The notes: a model not told the origin generated them from the sequence alone. Shown: positions 1-8,870, counted from the first letter of the stretch. The stretch is 64,000 nucleotides of DNA from Saccharibacillus sp. O23 (GCF_002205895.1 NZ_NJDE01000003.1:124001-188000), one strand, 5' to 3'. Numbers and translations: made by a program.

Positions 1-27
1 CTCGGCGACATGTCCCAACATGCCCAT
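1..27 (-). CDS. tatC: TatC, N-terminal fragment (cut by window edge)
   Basis: Only the first nine codons are inside the window, reading MGMLGHVAE on the minus strand from an ATG at 27. This resembles the start of TatC proteins, which carry a short 'hxxHhxELR' segment before the first membrane helix. It begins 19 bases after the tatA stop in the same direction, which is the usual tatA-tatC order. TatC is the multi-spanning receptor for twin-arginine signal peptides. The call rests on nine residues plus context, so it is provisional. Confidence 0.6.
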
Positions 28-46
28 CCGCCGCTCGTCGTCTTCG

Positions 47-295
47 TCAGGGAGAGTCGGGCTTGCCTCCCTCGCTTTCCGCCGCTGCTTTGACCAGACT
101 CGGAGCGGCAGGAGCCGTCGCGGATTCCGAAGCCGGACGCGCGGACGCCGACTCTTCGCTGATTCCTCTTGTCGCGCTGCGGAACTCTTTCAGCGTCTCG
201 CCGGCCGCCCGTCCCAATTCCGGCAGCTTCTTCGGTCCGAATACGAGCAGAGCGACGCCCACCACGACCGCGATGCTTCCCGGTCCAAAAGCCAT
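47..295 (-). CDS. tatA: Twin-arginine translocase subunit TatA
   Basis: The 82-residue product has one N-terminal membrane helix (about residues 6-20) ending in the diagnostic [14 protein letters not shown] hinge, then an amphipathic helix and a charged, disordered tail. TatA oligomers form the pore that exports folded proteins with RR signals. An upstream in-frame ATG at 310 exists, but a GGAGG lies between the two starts, 8 bases before the ATG at 295, so 295 is chosen. The gene faces away from efeUOB, whose last product EfeB carries a Tat signal; in Bacillus subtilis TatAy/TatCy are dedicated to the EfeB homologue. A consensus promoter and a Fur box lie just upstream, so iron control is expected. 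Confidence 0.93.
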   Translation of the reverse strand: MAFGPGSIAVVVGVALLVFGPKKLPELGRAAGETLKEFRSATRGISEESASARPASESATAPAAPSLVKAAAESEGGKPDSP

Positions 296-361
296 ATCGA
301 ATGCCTCCATCCAAGCACGGCCCCGTCCTTCGCTATGCGGATCGGCGGCTCGCGTCTATAT

Positions 362-423
362 TGATAATGATTATCATTGATTTGAAATAAAATCAGTATA
401 GGCTTCGCGTCCGCCCTTGTCAA
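362..423 (-). promoter_or_regulatory. Fur-controlled sigma-A promoter of tatA(C)
   Basis: On the minus strand TTGACA (423-418), a 17-base spacer and TATACT (400-395) form a near-consensus sigma-A promoter. A perfect 7-1-7 Fur box, TGATAATGATTATCA, lies at 362-376, just past the expected start point, where bound Fur would block initiation. The box is palindromic, so it can serve either direction. Confidence 0.85.
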
Positions 424-540
424 CAGGAATTATTTACATATCAAGCACTCGTCTTTTGCAGAAAATGTTTTCGTTCAAACCGCTCTACAGAGCGGTTTGC
501 GTTCTTCGGAGGCAAAATCGCCCCGGCGAAAAATTCCGGA

Positions 541-604
541 TTGACAACCGCCTGCCGCGCTCCTATAATCGAGTTACTTTTGACCAAATTGATAATCATT
601 ATCA
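541..604 (+). promoter_or_regulatory. Fur-controlled sigma-A promoter of efeUOB
   Basis: TTGACA (541-546), 17 bases, TATAAT (564-569) is a full-consensus sigma-A promoter. A second perfect 7-1-7 Fur box, TGATAATCATTATCA, lies at 590-604, overlapping the likely start of transcription. The interval 311-657 is otherwise without genes; it holds this divergent regulatory pair and leaves about 50 bases of leader before efeU. Confidence 0.9.
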
Positions 605-657
605 CCTATCGCGACTTCAATCGCTCGAACCTACTTGAATAGGAAAGGAAGAACGTC

Positions 658-2133
658 ATGCGCTTCTATGCCAAACTCCGCATCCCTGCCGTCCTGCTGA
701 CGATGCTTCTGCTGCTGATCTCGATCGCCGGGACGGCCGCTGCCGCCGGGGCAGCCGATCCGACAGGCACGAAATCCGCGATCGCGGCCGTAGACGAAGC
801 GCTGCTGCGAATCGGAAACGGCGACGCCGACGCTTCCAAGCAGTCGTTCGCGCCGGTCAAACAATGGTGGACGCGCAGCAAGCAATCGGCGAAAAACGAT
901 TCGGCTTCGCTGGCGGCCGATCTGGATCGCGGCGTCGCGGACGTCTCGTTAGCGTACATAAGCGGCAACCCGGACGAAATTGCCGAGAAGCTCGACGAGC
1001 TTCGCCTGTCGCTGGTCAGTTACGACGAAGGCTCGTATACGGATAACGAAGGCCGCAGCAAGATGACGCTCGGCCTCTATATCGGCAAGCTCAAGAGCGT
1101 GCAAGAAGCCGCGGAAGCGCAAGATTGGTCAGCCGCGCAAAGCGGAGCCCGCGAACTGCAAAACCAGTGGTTGTCCGTCGAAGGCGAAGTCGTCGGCCGC
1201 TCGGCCTCGGTCTATGCCGATACCGAACGCGATCTGGTGCTGCTTCCGGCTTATCTCGCCGATCCGGCGAAGCAGGCCCAAGCGGCTCCGCTGCTCGATC
1301 GACTGATCGCGGCCCTGACGCCGCTCGCCGACGCCGGGTACGGTTGGGTCGATGCCGCGCTGATTCCGATCCGCGAAGGACTGGAAGCCCTGCTGGTCGT
1401 CGGCTCGCTGCTGGCGTTCGTGCGCAAATCCGGCGCGCCGCGCGGGCAGCGCTGGATCGTCGGCGGTTCCGCCGCCGGACTGGTCTTCTCGGTCGCGGCG
1501 GGCGCCGCCGTCTCGCTGTGGCTCTCGACTTCGGTGTTCGGCGCGAGCAACTCGCTGCTCAACGGTTGGACCGGCGTCATCGCGGCCGGGATGCTGCTCT
1601 ACGTCGGCTACTGGCTGCATCGCAGCTCCGATATGCGGCGCTGGAACGAGAAGCTCCGCAGCAGCAGCAAACAGGCTTTGTCGAGCGGACGGATGTTTTC
1701 GCTGGCGCTGCTGGCTTTTCTGGCGATCGTGCGCGAAGGGCTGGAGACGGTCATCTTCCTGATCGGCCTTGCCGGACGGATGCCGGGCCGCGAACTGCTG
1801 CTGGGCATCGCGACGGGCTTCGGCGCGCTGGCGCTGATCGCCGTCGTGATCGTCAAACTGGGCGACCGTCTGCCGCTTAAGCCCTTTTTCCTCGTGTCCA
1901 GCGTCGTCGTCTTCTATCTGGGCTTCAAATTCATGGGCTCGGGCATCCATAGTCTGCAAATGGCCGGCTTGATCCCGTCTTCGACCGAATCTTATCTGCC
2001 GTCCGCGGCGACGATCAGTCTGTATCCGTCTTGGTACAGCACGCTGCCGCAGCTTCTGCTGCTGCTCGCCGCCGCCGCTGCCTATCTCGGACCGCTGCTG
2101 CGGCGCCGAAGCGGGCAGGCCGCTCAAGCTTAA
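658..2133 (+). CDS. efeU: EfeU, FTR1-family iron permease with extracytoplasmic N-terminal domain
   Basis: The 491-residue protein starts with a signal peptide (about 1-30), then a roughly 200-residue helical extracytoplasmic domain, then the FTR1 membrane domain. The two REGLE iron-binding motifs of the family are seen at residues 239-243 and 359-363. Residues about 166-220 resemble a stretch of EfeO (WLS..E..V...Y.D.E pattern), suggesting a shared module. FTR1 permeases import iron oxidised by the partner peroxidase. The gene heads efeU-efeO-efeB, follows an AGGAAAGG ribosome site and is predicted to be Fur-repressed. The length matches Bacillus YwbL. Confidence 0.93.
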   Translation: MRFYAKLRIPAVLLTMLLLLISIAGTAAAAGAADPTGTKSAIAAVDEALLRIGNGDADASKQSFAPVKQWWTRSKQSAKNDSASLAADLDRGVADVSLAYISGNPDEIAEKLDELRLSLVSYDEGSYTDNEGRSKMTLGLYIGKLKSVQEAAEAQDWSAAQSGARELQNQWLSVEGEVVGRSASVYADTERDLVLLPAYLADPAKQAQAAPLLDRLIAALTPLADAGYGWVDAALIPIREGLEALLVVGSLLAFVRKSGAPRGQRWIVGGSAAGLVFSVAAGAAVSLWLSTSVFGASNSLLNGWTGVIAAGMLLYVGYWLHRSSDMRRWNEKLRSSSKQALSSGRMFSLALLAFLAIVREGLETVIFLIGLAGRMPGRELLLGIATGFGALALIAVVIVKLGDRLPLKPFFLVSSVVVFYLGFKFMGSGIHSLQMAGLIPSSTESYLPSAATISLYPSWYSTLPQLLLLLAAAAAYLGPLLRRRSGQAAQA

Positions 2134-2239
2134 GTTTCGAACCGGATTCCGAACGCTTGATTTCCGTTTTGCCCGCACCGTCCCTGATCGCAGAAAGTCG
2201 AGCACGCCCAATTTAAACTCATCCACGGAGGTTGATCTT

Positions 2240-3535
2240 ATGACTCGTTTTTCCGATATGCCGCAAACATCCGATAACCACACGCCGCCTCGCCGCAAAC
2301 TGCCGTTCGCGATCCTGTCTTCTGCCGCGCTTGCCGCCATGCTCGCCTTGAGCGCCTGCGGAACCGCGGCGGACACGAAAACCACGGAAGCCGCCGGTGC
2401 GCAGACCGCGGTTGCGGAGACAGACACCACAGCTTCCGCCGACAACGCCGCTGCCGAAGAAACGCCGGCCGCAAGCGAGGCGTCTGCCGACGACGCGGCG
2501 GCAGCCGTGCGCGAAGGCGCGCAGAAGATGAAAGACGAGACGGCCAAGTTCCAAGAAGCGCTGACCGCCAAAGACGACGGCAAAGTCAAAGAACTCAGCC
2601 AATCGATCAACGACATCTGGCTGTCTTACGAGAACACCGTGCGCGATCAGTTCCCGCTGCTGTACACGGACGTCGAGAAATACGAAATGCCGATCTTCTC
2701 GGCTTCGGCTTACGACAAAATGGACTACGTTTCGCTGAACGAGAACGCCGCCAAGCTGCAAATTTCGCTGGACACCCTCATGAACGCCAAACCGACGACC
2801 GCCGCCGCTTCCGAGGTCCTTTCCCAAGCCGTCGAAGGTTACGAGAAATACGTGATCGAACAGACGGACAAATTCGTCGCGGCCACCCAAGTGTTCGCGG
2901 ACGCGGTCAAAGCCGGAGACATCGAGAAAGCCAAAACGAACTATACCGTCGCCCGCGTCTACTACGAAAATATCGAACCGGTCGCGGAAAGCCTCGGCGA
3001 CCTCGATCCGAAGATCGACGCGCGTCTGCCGGACGTGGAGAGCGAAGAGCAGTGGACCGGTTTCCACCGGATCGAACGCGCGCTGTGGGAAACCAAGTCG
3101 CTCGAAGGCCAAGACAAATACGCGGATCAGCTGATGACGGACGTCAAAGCGCTGCAAGAAAAGGTCAAGACGCTCAAGCTGGAACCGGAAGCGATGGTCG
3201 CGGGCGCGATGGAACTGCTGAACGAAGCGGCGACGTCGAAGATCACGGGCGAAGAAGAAACGTATTCGCATACCGACCTGGTCGATCTGGCGGCGAACGT
3301 GGAAGGCTCCAAAGCGGTCTATTTCGCGATCATTCCGGCGCTGAACGACGGACATAAAGACTTGGCCGACCAGCTCGACGCGCAGTTCCAGAAGATGGAG
3401 AACACGCTGTCGCAGTACAATAAAGACGGGCAGTACGCGCTGTACACCGATCTTACGACCGAACAAATCCGGGAACTGAGCGATCAGCTGTCCCAATTGT
3501 CGGAACTGATGTCGCAGACGGCGAAGATTCTGTAA
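2240..3535 (+). CDS. efeO: EfeO, iron-binding lipoprotein with M75 (imelysin-like) domain
   Basis: 431 residues with a lipoprotein signal (LSAC, Cys40), a low-complexity Ala/Thr/Glu linker to about residue 90, a helical module (about 95-185) similar to the EfeU N-terminal domain, and an imelysin/M75 domain carrying the GxHxxE motif (GFHRIE, 274-279). EfeO is the membrane-tethered iron carrier between EfeB and EfeU. GGAGG lies 8 bases before the ATG. The gene is 106 bases after efeU and 13 bases before efeB, with no terminator between, so co-transcription is expected. Confidence 0.92.
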   Translation: MTRFSDMPQTSDNHTPPRRKLPFAILSSAALAAMLALSACGTAADTKTTEAAGAQTAVAETDTTASADNAAAEETPAASEASADDAAAAVREGAQKMKDETAKFQEALTAKDDGKVKELSQSINDIWLSYENTVRDQFPLLYTDVEKYEMPIFSASAYDKMDYVSLNENAAKLQISLDTLMNAKPTTAAASEVLSQAVEGYEKYVIEQTDKFVAATQVFADAVKAGDIEKAKTNYTVARVYYENIEPVAESLGDLDPKIDARLPDVESEEQWTGFHRIERALWETKSLEGQDKYADQLMTDVKALQEKVKTLKLEPEAMVAGAMELLNEAATSKITGEEETYSHTDLVDLAANVEGSKAVYFAIIPALNDGHKDLADQLDAQFQKMENTLSQYNKDGQYALYTDLTTEQIRELSDQLSQLSELMSQTAKIL

Positions 3536-3548
3536 TCGGGAGAACGGC

Positions 3549-4880
3549 ATGAAGAAGGGGCATGAGATGAAGAACGAAGAACAGGATCGGCAGCAGTCGG
3601 CGGAAAAAGGAGACGCGGCGACGGGTGGCGGCGGCAGCAAAGGGTACACCCGGCGCGAGATGCTGAAAATGTCCGCCGTCGCGGGCGGAGGCATCGCGCT
3701 CGGCGCAAGCGGTCTGGGCGCGATCATGAAGATGTTCCAATCTTCGACGCCTACAGAAGCGCAAGGCGGCGCGGCGGCGGCTTCCGAGTCTTCGATCTCG
3801 AACGAGCGGCTGGATTTCTATGGCGAGCATCAGGCGGGCATCATCACGCCGCAGCAGACTTATATGTATCTGGTCGGCTTCAAAGTGACGACCGAAGACC
3901 GGGCCGAGCTGATCGAACTGCTGCGGGATTGGACGCGTTTCTGCGATCTGAGCACGAGCGGCGCGTCGGCGGTGGAAGCGAGCGGCCGCCTGCTCCCGCC
4001 GAGCGACAGCGGCGAAAGCGTCGATCTGCCCGCCGCCAAGCTTAGCGTCACGTTCGGATTCGGTCCCTCCTTCTTCTCGCAGGGCGGTTCGGACCGCTTC
4101 GGCGCGGCCGCCCGCGCTCCGAAATACTTGAGCGATATTCCGCGAATGCCCAAAGACCGGCTCGAGGAATCGCTGCCTAGCGCCGATATCTGCGTGCAGA
4201 TCTGCGCGGACGATCAGCAGGTCGCGTTCCATGCAGCGCGCAACCTGATCCGGATCGGCGCTTTTACGGCGTCGGTGCTGTGGATGGAAGAAGGATTTAT
4301 CAGCTCGCCTCCGGGCAACACGCCGCGCAATCTGTTCGGCTTCAAAGACGGCACGGCGAACTCGCTGCACGACTCCGCATCCGGCTACGACGATATCGTC
4401 TGGGCGGGCCGAGAAGAACCGGGGTGGATGCAGGGCGGCAGCTATTTGGCTTACCGCAAGATCCGCATGCTGCTGGAAGTCTGGGATCGTTCCTCGCTGA
4501 AAGATCAAGAAGATACGTTCGGCCGATACAAAGCTTCTGGAGCGGCATACGGCAAAACGGGCGAATTCGATACGGTCGATCCCGCGCAGCTTCCGGCGGA
4601 CTCGCATGTCGGCTTGGCGAAAAAAAGCGGGATGCAGATTCATCGCCGCGCGTATTCCTACACCGGCGGCATCGACGCCCGCACGGGCAACGTCGACGCC
4701 GGCCTGCTGTTCCTCAGCTACCAGCGCAATCCGCAGGAGCAGTTTATCCCCATGCTGCGCATAATGAGCCAGATGGACAAGCTCAACGAATACACGTCGC
4801 ATATCGCCAGCGGCTTGTTCGCTTGTCCGGGCGGCTGGAAGCCGGGCGAGTATGTGGGGCAGCGGCTGCTGGAGGGGTAG
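3549..4880 (+). CDS. efeB: EfeB, Tat-exported Dyp-type haem peroxidase
   Basis: 443 residues. A twin-arginine signal (TRREMLK, Arg35-Arg36, followed by a hydrophobic stretch) directs export. The Dyp-peroxidase fold is shown by GFKDG (264-268, catalytic Asp267) and a likely proximal haem ligand His365 (IHRRAYSY). In the Efe system it oxidises ferrous iron for uptake, and some members release iron from haem. GGGAG precedes the ATG at 3549 by 6 bases; a second start at 3567 is also possible. It closes the efe operon and is the likely client of the divergent tatAC genes. Confidence 0.93.
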   Translation: MKKGHEMKNEEQDRQQSAEKGDAATGGGGSKGYTRREMLKMSAVAGGGIALGASGLGAIMKMFQSSTPTEAQGGAAAASESSISNERLDFYGEHQAGIITPQQTYMYLVGFKVTTEDRAELIELLRDWTRFCDLSTSGASAVEASGRLLPPSDSGESVDLPAAKLSVTFGFGPSFFSQGGSDRFGAAARAPKYLSDIPRMPKDRLEESLPSADICVQICADDQQVAFHAARNLIRIGAFTASVLWMEEGFISSPPGNTPRNLFGFKDGTANSLHDSASGYDDIVWAGREEPGWMQGGSYLAYRKIRMLLEVWDRSSLKDQEDTFGRYKASGAAYGKTGEFDTVDPAQLPADSHVGLAKKSGMQIHRRAYSYTGGIDARTGNVDAGLLFLSYQRNPQEQFIPMLRIMSQMDKLNEYTSHIASGLFACPGGWKPGEYVGQRLLEG

Positions 4881-5160
4881 GGCGGCGGGTTAAGGCGGCG
4901 GTTGCCGAGGGATAGCGTGGAACGTTAAGGCCGGTGCTGCCGAGAGGCAGCGCGGCGGGTGGAAAGCTTCGGTTTCCGAAAAAATAGGAAGGCGCACCGA
5001 GACTGCGGCTGCCGGCGGATCGGACAGGTGCCGATCACGATCTTCGAAGAAACGTCATGGCGATCTTCGGCGGCTGGCTTGCGCAAACCGCTGCAATCGA
5101 TTAACGCCGAATATCCGCTTATTTCTGACGAAAACAGACCTTTTCGCGAATAAGTGCGAA

Positions 5161-5221
5161 TATCCGCTTAAATAAACCCGATTCTTCCGAGAATCGGGTT
5201 TTTCGGCGGAATAAGCGGATA
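5161..5221. repeat. Nested palindrome with terminator-like core
   Basis: CCCGATTCT (5177-5185) pairs perfectly with AGAATCGGG (5190-5198) and is followed by five T residues, so it can end plus-strand transcription from efeUOB. Outside it TATCCGCTTA (5161-5170) pairs with TAAGCGGATA (5212-5221), giving a larger foldback. Confidence 0.65.
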
Positions 5222-5314
5222 AATGGACTTATCGGCGAAATCGGTCGGAATCGGAGAAAAATAAGCGGAGGATTGCGCTTATTCAGACTGCCGAGAAAGT
5301 GACTTAGACGTAAG

Positions 5315-5345
5315 TCGGCTCGGCTCGGCTCGGCTCGGCTCGGCT
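5315..5345. repeat. Pentanucleotide tandem repeat (TCGGC)6
   Basis: Six exact TCGGC units run in a row from 5315 to 5344. It lies in the gene-free spacer. No promoter is seen around it. Confidence 0.9.
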
Positions 5346-5347
5346 AA

Positions 5348-5540
5348 AGGATCGTAGATTCGTTAGAAGCGCGAAACAAGCCTTTTTGAGATTCTAACGG
5401 ATCGTAGATTCCTTAGCCGTCCGATTCGCCTCTTTTTCGGCCGAAAATCGGCCTTTTTTCATTCTAAGCGTCATCTGAATCCGTTAGAATTTTAAAACGG
5501 CTCAAAACGCGCGCTAAGCGTCATCTCGTTCCGTTAGAAT
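5348..5540. repeat. Dispersed short repeats of the CGTTAGAAT/CTAAGCGTCATCT type
   Basis: GGATCGTAGATTC followed by G/CTTAG occurs at 5348 and 5400. CTAAGCGTCATCT followed by a CCGTTAGAAT end occurs at 5464-5490 and 5514-5540. An inverted ATTCTAACGG lies near 5391. A GGCCGA/TCGGCC hairpin with six T residues sits at 5439-5459. The pattern suggests a family of small intergenic repeats. Confidence 0.6.
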
Positions 5541-5889
5541 CCGAACCTCCATCCGAATCGCCGCGGGCGGACTCGCTGCGGTGTTTGGATTGGCAGCGAA
5601 TAGCGCAACCGGTTCGATTCGGTTTGCTTTTTGCCTATGCTTTTCCGGCTCGACGATCCTAAGCGCTGGATCGCGATTCTTGGCTCGGCCAGGCTGCAAG
5701 CGAAAGGCGGCCGCCGTAGATACGCGAACAGATGGGCAGTATGCGCAGCGAGTGGCATGCTCTGCGGGCGGCAGGTCCCGAGGGCAGCAGGCGCAGACGG
5801 CGGCATGCCCGGAGGGCGGCGCGAAGCCCTTCTCGCGCAGTCCGCCGCGGCCGGCTGCGCGTGGCGGCCCTTGCTCCGCGCCGCGCAAA

Positions 5890-5938
5890 GCAAAACCGAG
5901 AGGGCGGGCCGCGATGCATAAGCGGCCCGCCCTCTCGG
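5890..5938 (-). terminator. Terminator of the guanylate-kinase-like gene
   Basis: A perfect 17-bp stem (5896-5912 with 5922-5938) around a 9-base loop, followed on the minus strand by TTTTGCTTT. It starts 16 bases past the stop of the minus-strand gene at 5954. Confidence 0.85.
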
Positions 5939-5953
5939 CGGCAGTTCCCGGCG

Positions 5954-6505
5954 TCAGTCCAAGACGCCGAGCAGCGGGCGAAGCGCCCGCACGATCTGGC
6001 CGGCCCGTTCCAGGCCGCCCTCGCCGCTGCGCACGATCAGATCGCAGCGGTCCAGCGCGGCGATCTCTTCGTCGTAACCGGCGAGGCGCGCCGAGATCGT
6101 CGCGGCGTCGGAGCCGCGCGCCAGCAGGCGCGCTTCGCATTCGGCGCGCGAAGCCGACACGCCGAGCCGCAGGGCGCGCTCGCCGAGCAGTTCGGCGGCG
6201 ACATCGGCGCCGCTCGGATCGAGGACGATCGAACGAAGACCGCCGCCGCGGGCGGTCTCTTCGATCGAAGCCAGCGAGGTCCCGTACAAGTGGCCGCGGT
6301 ATTCGCTGGTCTCGAGCATTTGCCCTTCGCGCATCATCCGCTCCAGCGTCTCGCGCCGCGTAAAATGATAATCCACCCCGTCGATCTCGCCGTCGCGCGG
6401 CGCTCTCGACGTCCAAGTCACGATGCGGGGCAGCCCCAGCACCGCTTGCAGAGTCGTTTTGCCCGAAGCGCTCGGGCCTTGAAAGATCACTAACGAAATA
6501 TTCAT
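5954..6505 (-). CDS. Guanylate-kinase-like P-loop protein
   Basis: 183 residues. A P-loop GPSASGKT (10-17) is followed by TSRAPRDGEIDGVDYHF, which matches the GMP-binding 'TTRxPRxGExxGxDYxF' segment of guanylate kinases, so phosphorylation of GMP or a related nucleotide is likely. The P-loop differs from the housekeeping enzyme (usually GPSGVGKGT), so this may be a second, specialised copy. The frame is open further upstream to 6631, but GGAGG lies 9 bases before the ATG at 6505. It is a single gene, divergent from pepT and followed by a strong terminator. Confidence 0.75.
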   Translation of the reverse strand: MNISLVIFQGPSASGKTTLQAVLGLPRIVTWTSRAPRDGEIDGVDYHFTRRETLERMMREGQMLETSEYRGHLYGTSLASIEETARGGGLRSIVLDPSGADVAAELLGERALRLGVSASRAECEARLLARGSDAATISARLAGYDEEIAALDRCDLIVRSGEGGLERAGQIVRALRPLLGVLD

Positions 6506-6878
6506 CCTGATCAACCTCCGATTGCCGGACATGGCGGCGAGCATGTAACGCTCGGCTTCCCCGGCCGTTTTTGACGTATTTCGTATTGTCGCACGTTTGC
6601 CGCCGATTCGCCATGCTTTTGCCGCACGCACCTGTTTATCCTTTCAACCGTCCGCTTTGTGTTTTCTCCTGTTCGCGCTTCCCGCCTCGCTTTTTTCGAA
6701 ACCCTTTTTCATGCTAAAATGACGTCATGCGCCCGTCTTCGAGACGGCCCAAATCGAAACGCCGCCCGGTGCCGGAATCGGCGCGAGAATCGTGCGAAAC
6801 GTCCTTCCCGAACGGACATCCGCCGATCCCGCCCTTTTCTCCCTCCGGAGCGGCTTCACGGAAAGAAGGAATCCATCC

Positions 6879-8114
6879 ATGAAAAAAGAGCTGATCGAAC
6901 GTCTCGACCGCTACGCCCGTTTCGATACGCAGTCTAATGAAGAAAGCGAGACCTGCCCGTCCACGCCCGGACAAATGAAGCTGGCCGAACAGCTCGTGCG
7001 CGAGCTGACGGAGATGGGCATGCAGGAAATCACGCTCGACGGCAACGGCTACGTCATGGCGACGCTGCCGGCGAACACCGACAAAACGGACGTTCCGGTG
7101 ATCGGATTCCTCGCCCACCTCGACACGGCGACGGAACTCACCGGCGCGAACGTGAATCCGCAGATCGTGGACAGCTATGACGGCAGCGATCTGGTATTGA
7201 ACAAAGAGCTGAACATCGTGCTATCCCCGCGCGAGTTTCCGGAACTGACCGGCTACGTCGGCCACACGCTGATTACCACCGACGGCACGACGCTGCTCGG
7301 CGCCGACGACAAAGCGGGCATGGCCGAGATCATGACCGCCATGAATTACCTGCTGGCGCATCCGGAGATCAAACACGGCAAGATCCGCGTCGCGTTTACC
7401 CCGGACGAAGAAATCGGGCGCGGCCCGCAGCGTTTCGACGTCGACGCGTTCGGCGCGAAATACGCCTACACGATGGACGGCGGCCCGCTCGGAGAGCTGG
7501 AATACGAGAGCTTTAACGCCGCGGCCGCCAAAGTCACGATCAAAGGCGTCAGCGTCCATCCGGGCACGGCCAAAGGCAAAATGATCAACGCCGCCAAGAT
7601 CGCGATGGAGTTCCACCGCCGTCTGCCGGAGCAGGAGTCGCCGGAATTCACGGAAGGCTACGAAGGCTTTTTCCACCTGCTGGACATTAACGGAGGCACG
7701 GATCAGACGACGCTGTCGTACATTATCCGCGACTTCGACCGTCCGAGCTTCGAGAACCGCAAGAAACTGATGGAGACGATCGCGGCCGAATTCCGTCAGA
7801 CGTACGGCGAAGAGAACGTGCTGCTCGAACTGCGCGATCAATACTACAATATGCGCGAGAAGATCGAGCCGGTGATCGAGATCGTGGATATCGCGCGCGA
7901 AGCGATGGAGAAGCTCGGCATCACCCCGGTCATCAAACCGATCCGCGGCGGTACCGACGGCTCGCAGCTCTCTTATATGGGCCTGCCGACGCCGAACATC
8001 TTCACCGGCGGCGAGAATTATCACGGCCGGTACGAATACGCGTCCGCCGACAATATGGTCAAAGCGACAGAGGTCATCCTCGAAGTCGTGCAGGCGTTCG
8101 AACGTCAAGCTTGA
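6879..8114 (+). CDS. pepT: Peptidase T (tripeptide aminopeptidase, M20B)
   Basis: 411 residues, the usual PepT length. Metal-binding motifs are visible: HLDTA (His80, Asp82), LLGADDKAG (bridging Asp near 143) and PDEEIG (general-base and metal Glu near 177), plus the C-terminal [23 protein letters not shown] region, of which His (GENYH) completes the zinc site. It releases N-terminal residues from tripeptides in the cytoplasm. AGAAGGA stands 8 bases before the ATG at 6879; the longer frame from 6792 has no such site. The pentapeptide-repeat gene follows 33 bases later and may be co-transcribed. Confidence 0.93.
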   Translation: MKKELIERLDRYARFDTQSNEESETCPSTPGQMKLAEQLVRELTEMGMQEITLDGNGYVMATLPANTDKTDVPVIGFLAHLDTATELTGANVNPQIVDSYDGSDLVLNKELNIVLSPREFPELTGYVGHTLITTDGTTLLGADDKAGMAEIMTAMNYLLAHPEIKHGKIRVAFTPDEEIGRGPQRFDVDAFGAKYAYTMDGGPLGELEYESFNAAAAKVTIKGVSVHPGTAKGKMINAAKIAMEFHRRLPEQESPEFTEGYEGFFHLLDINGGTDQTTLSYIIRDFDRPSFENRKKLMETIAAEFRQTYGEENVLLELRDQYYNMREKIEPVIEIVDIAREAMEKLGITPVIKPIRGGTDGSQLSYMGLPTPNIFTGGENYHGRYEYASADNMVKATEVILEVVQAFERQA

Positions 8115-8147
8115 TCGGAAAAGGGTACAAGGAAGGCGGAAGCAAGC

Positions 8148-8753
8148 ATGTTTGAATACGAAAACCGGACCTACGAAGACGTCGATTTCGGCGGACAGGA
8201 TCTGCGGGACGGCGAGCTGAATACCTGCGTTTTCGTCCGCTGCCGCTTCGCGAACGGTTCGCTGGAAGAGATCATGACGCGGGGCTGCCGGTTTACCGAA
8301 TGCGATTTTCGCGGCGCTTCGATGAACGGTTCGATCCATATCCAATCGGCGTTCGAGAACTGTAAGTTCGGCGAGGCGGATCTGTTCGCGGCCAAATTCG
8401 AAGATTGCAAGATGACCGGTTCCGACTTCGCGGGTTCGCGGCTGGACGGATTTACCGTCGTGCGCGGCGATTGGTCGTACACCAATCTGCGTCATGCCCG
8501 TTTGGATCGCCAAGATCTGCGCGGAGCTCGATTCTATGAGGCCGACCTGTCCGAGACCAGCCTGCAGAAAGCCGACCTTCGCGGCGCGGACTTGACCCGC
8601 TGCCAGCTCGGCAAAGCGAAGCTGCAAGGGGCGGATCTGCGGGACGCGATACTCGACGGCGTGGATTTCAAATCGCTGGACGTCAAAAACGTGCGGATGG
8701 ACCGCGAGCAGGCGGTGTTGTTCATGCGGGCCTACGGCGCGAAAGTGGACTGA
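8148..8753 (+). CDS. Pentapeptide-repeat protein (Qnr/McbG-like)
   Basis: 201 residues made almost entirely of A(D/N)Lxx-type pentapeptides, such as DFRGA, DLRGA, DLSET, KADLRGADL and GADLRDA, which fold into a right-handed quadrilateral beta helix. Some family members mimic DNA and protect gyrase, but most have no known role, so no function is assigned. A stretch with more Cys and Phe (about 25-100) is typical of the Qnr/McbG branch. It lies 33 bases downstream of pepT on the same strand. Confidence 0.8.
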   Translation: MFEYENRTYEDVDFGGQDLRDGELNTCVFVRCRFANGSLEEIMTRGCRFTECDFRGASMNGSIHIQSAFENCKFGEADLFAAKFEDCKMTGSDFAGSRLDGFTVVRGDWSYTNLRHARLDRQDLRGARFYEADLSETSLQKADLRGADLTRCQLGKAKLQGADLRDAILDGVDFKSLDVKNVRMDREQAVLFMRAYGAKVD

Positions 8754-8837
8754 TCCGAAGGCCGAACGGGACCGTCGAACTTTTCGCTTCACGCAAGGAT
8801 ACGCTTAAGCAGTCCGACTGAACGTAACGCCGCAACG

Positions 8838-8870
8838 AACAGGAGAGGCCGACCGGGTCTTTCCTGTTTC
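8838..8870 (+). terminator. Possible terminator after the pentapeptide gene
   Basis: AACAGGA (about 8839-8845) can pair with TCCTGTT (about 8862-8868), but only a short T-rich tail follows. The signal is weak. Confidence 0.4.

Larger units (their letters stand above)
4881..5953. other. 1.07-kb gene-free spacer rich in short repeats and hairpins
   Basis: I see no credible gene here; the open frames lack ribosome sites and family motifs. The left half contains a GCTGCC/GGCAGC hairpin (about 4938-4953), several copies of a TATCCGCTTA element in both orientations (about 5111, 5161, inverted at 5212 and 5263), six TCGGC units, and copies of ATTCTAACGG/CGTTAGAAT elements (about 5348, 5392, 5464, 5514). 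The right half (5550-5895) is GC-rich and featureless apart from the terminator of the minus-strand gene. Confidence 0.6.

Noticed and set aside
1129-2616. Long open frame on the minus strand across efeU and efeO
   Set aside because: It is Arg/Gln-rich, without motifs or a ribosome site, and lies opposite well-supported genes; a product of GC-rich codon bias.
5631-5921. Small plus-strand frame in the spacer
   Set aside because: No ribosome site, no family resemblance, and it runs into the terminator hairpin of the minus-strand gene.
5514-6614. 366-residue minus-strand frame over the guanylate-kinase-like gene and the spacer
   Set aside because: It overlaps a gene with recognisable motifs in another frame and shows only Arg/Ala-rich sequence.
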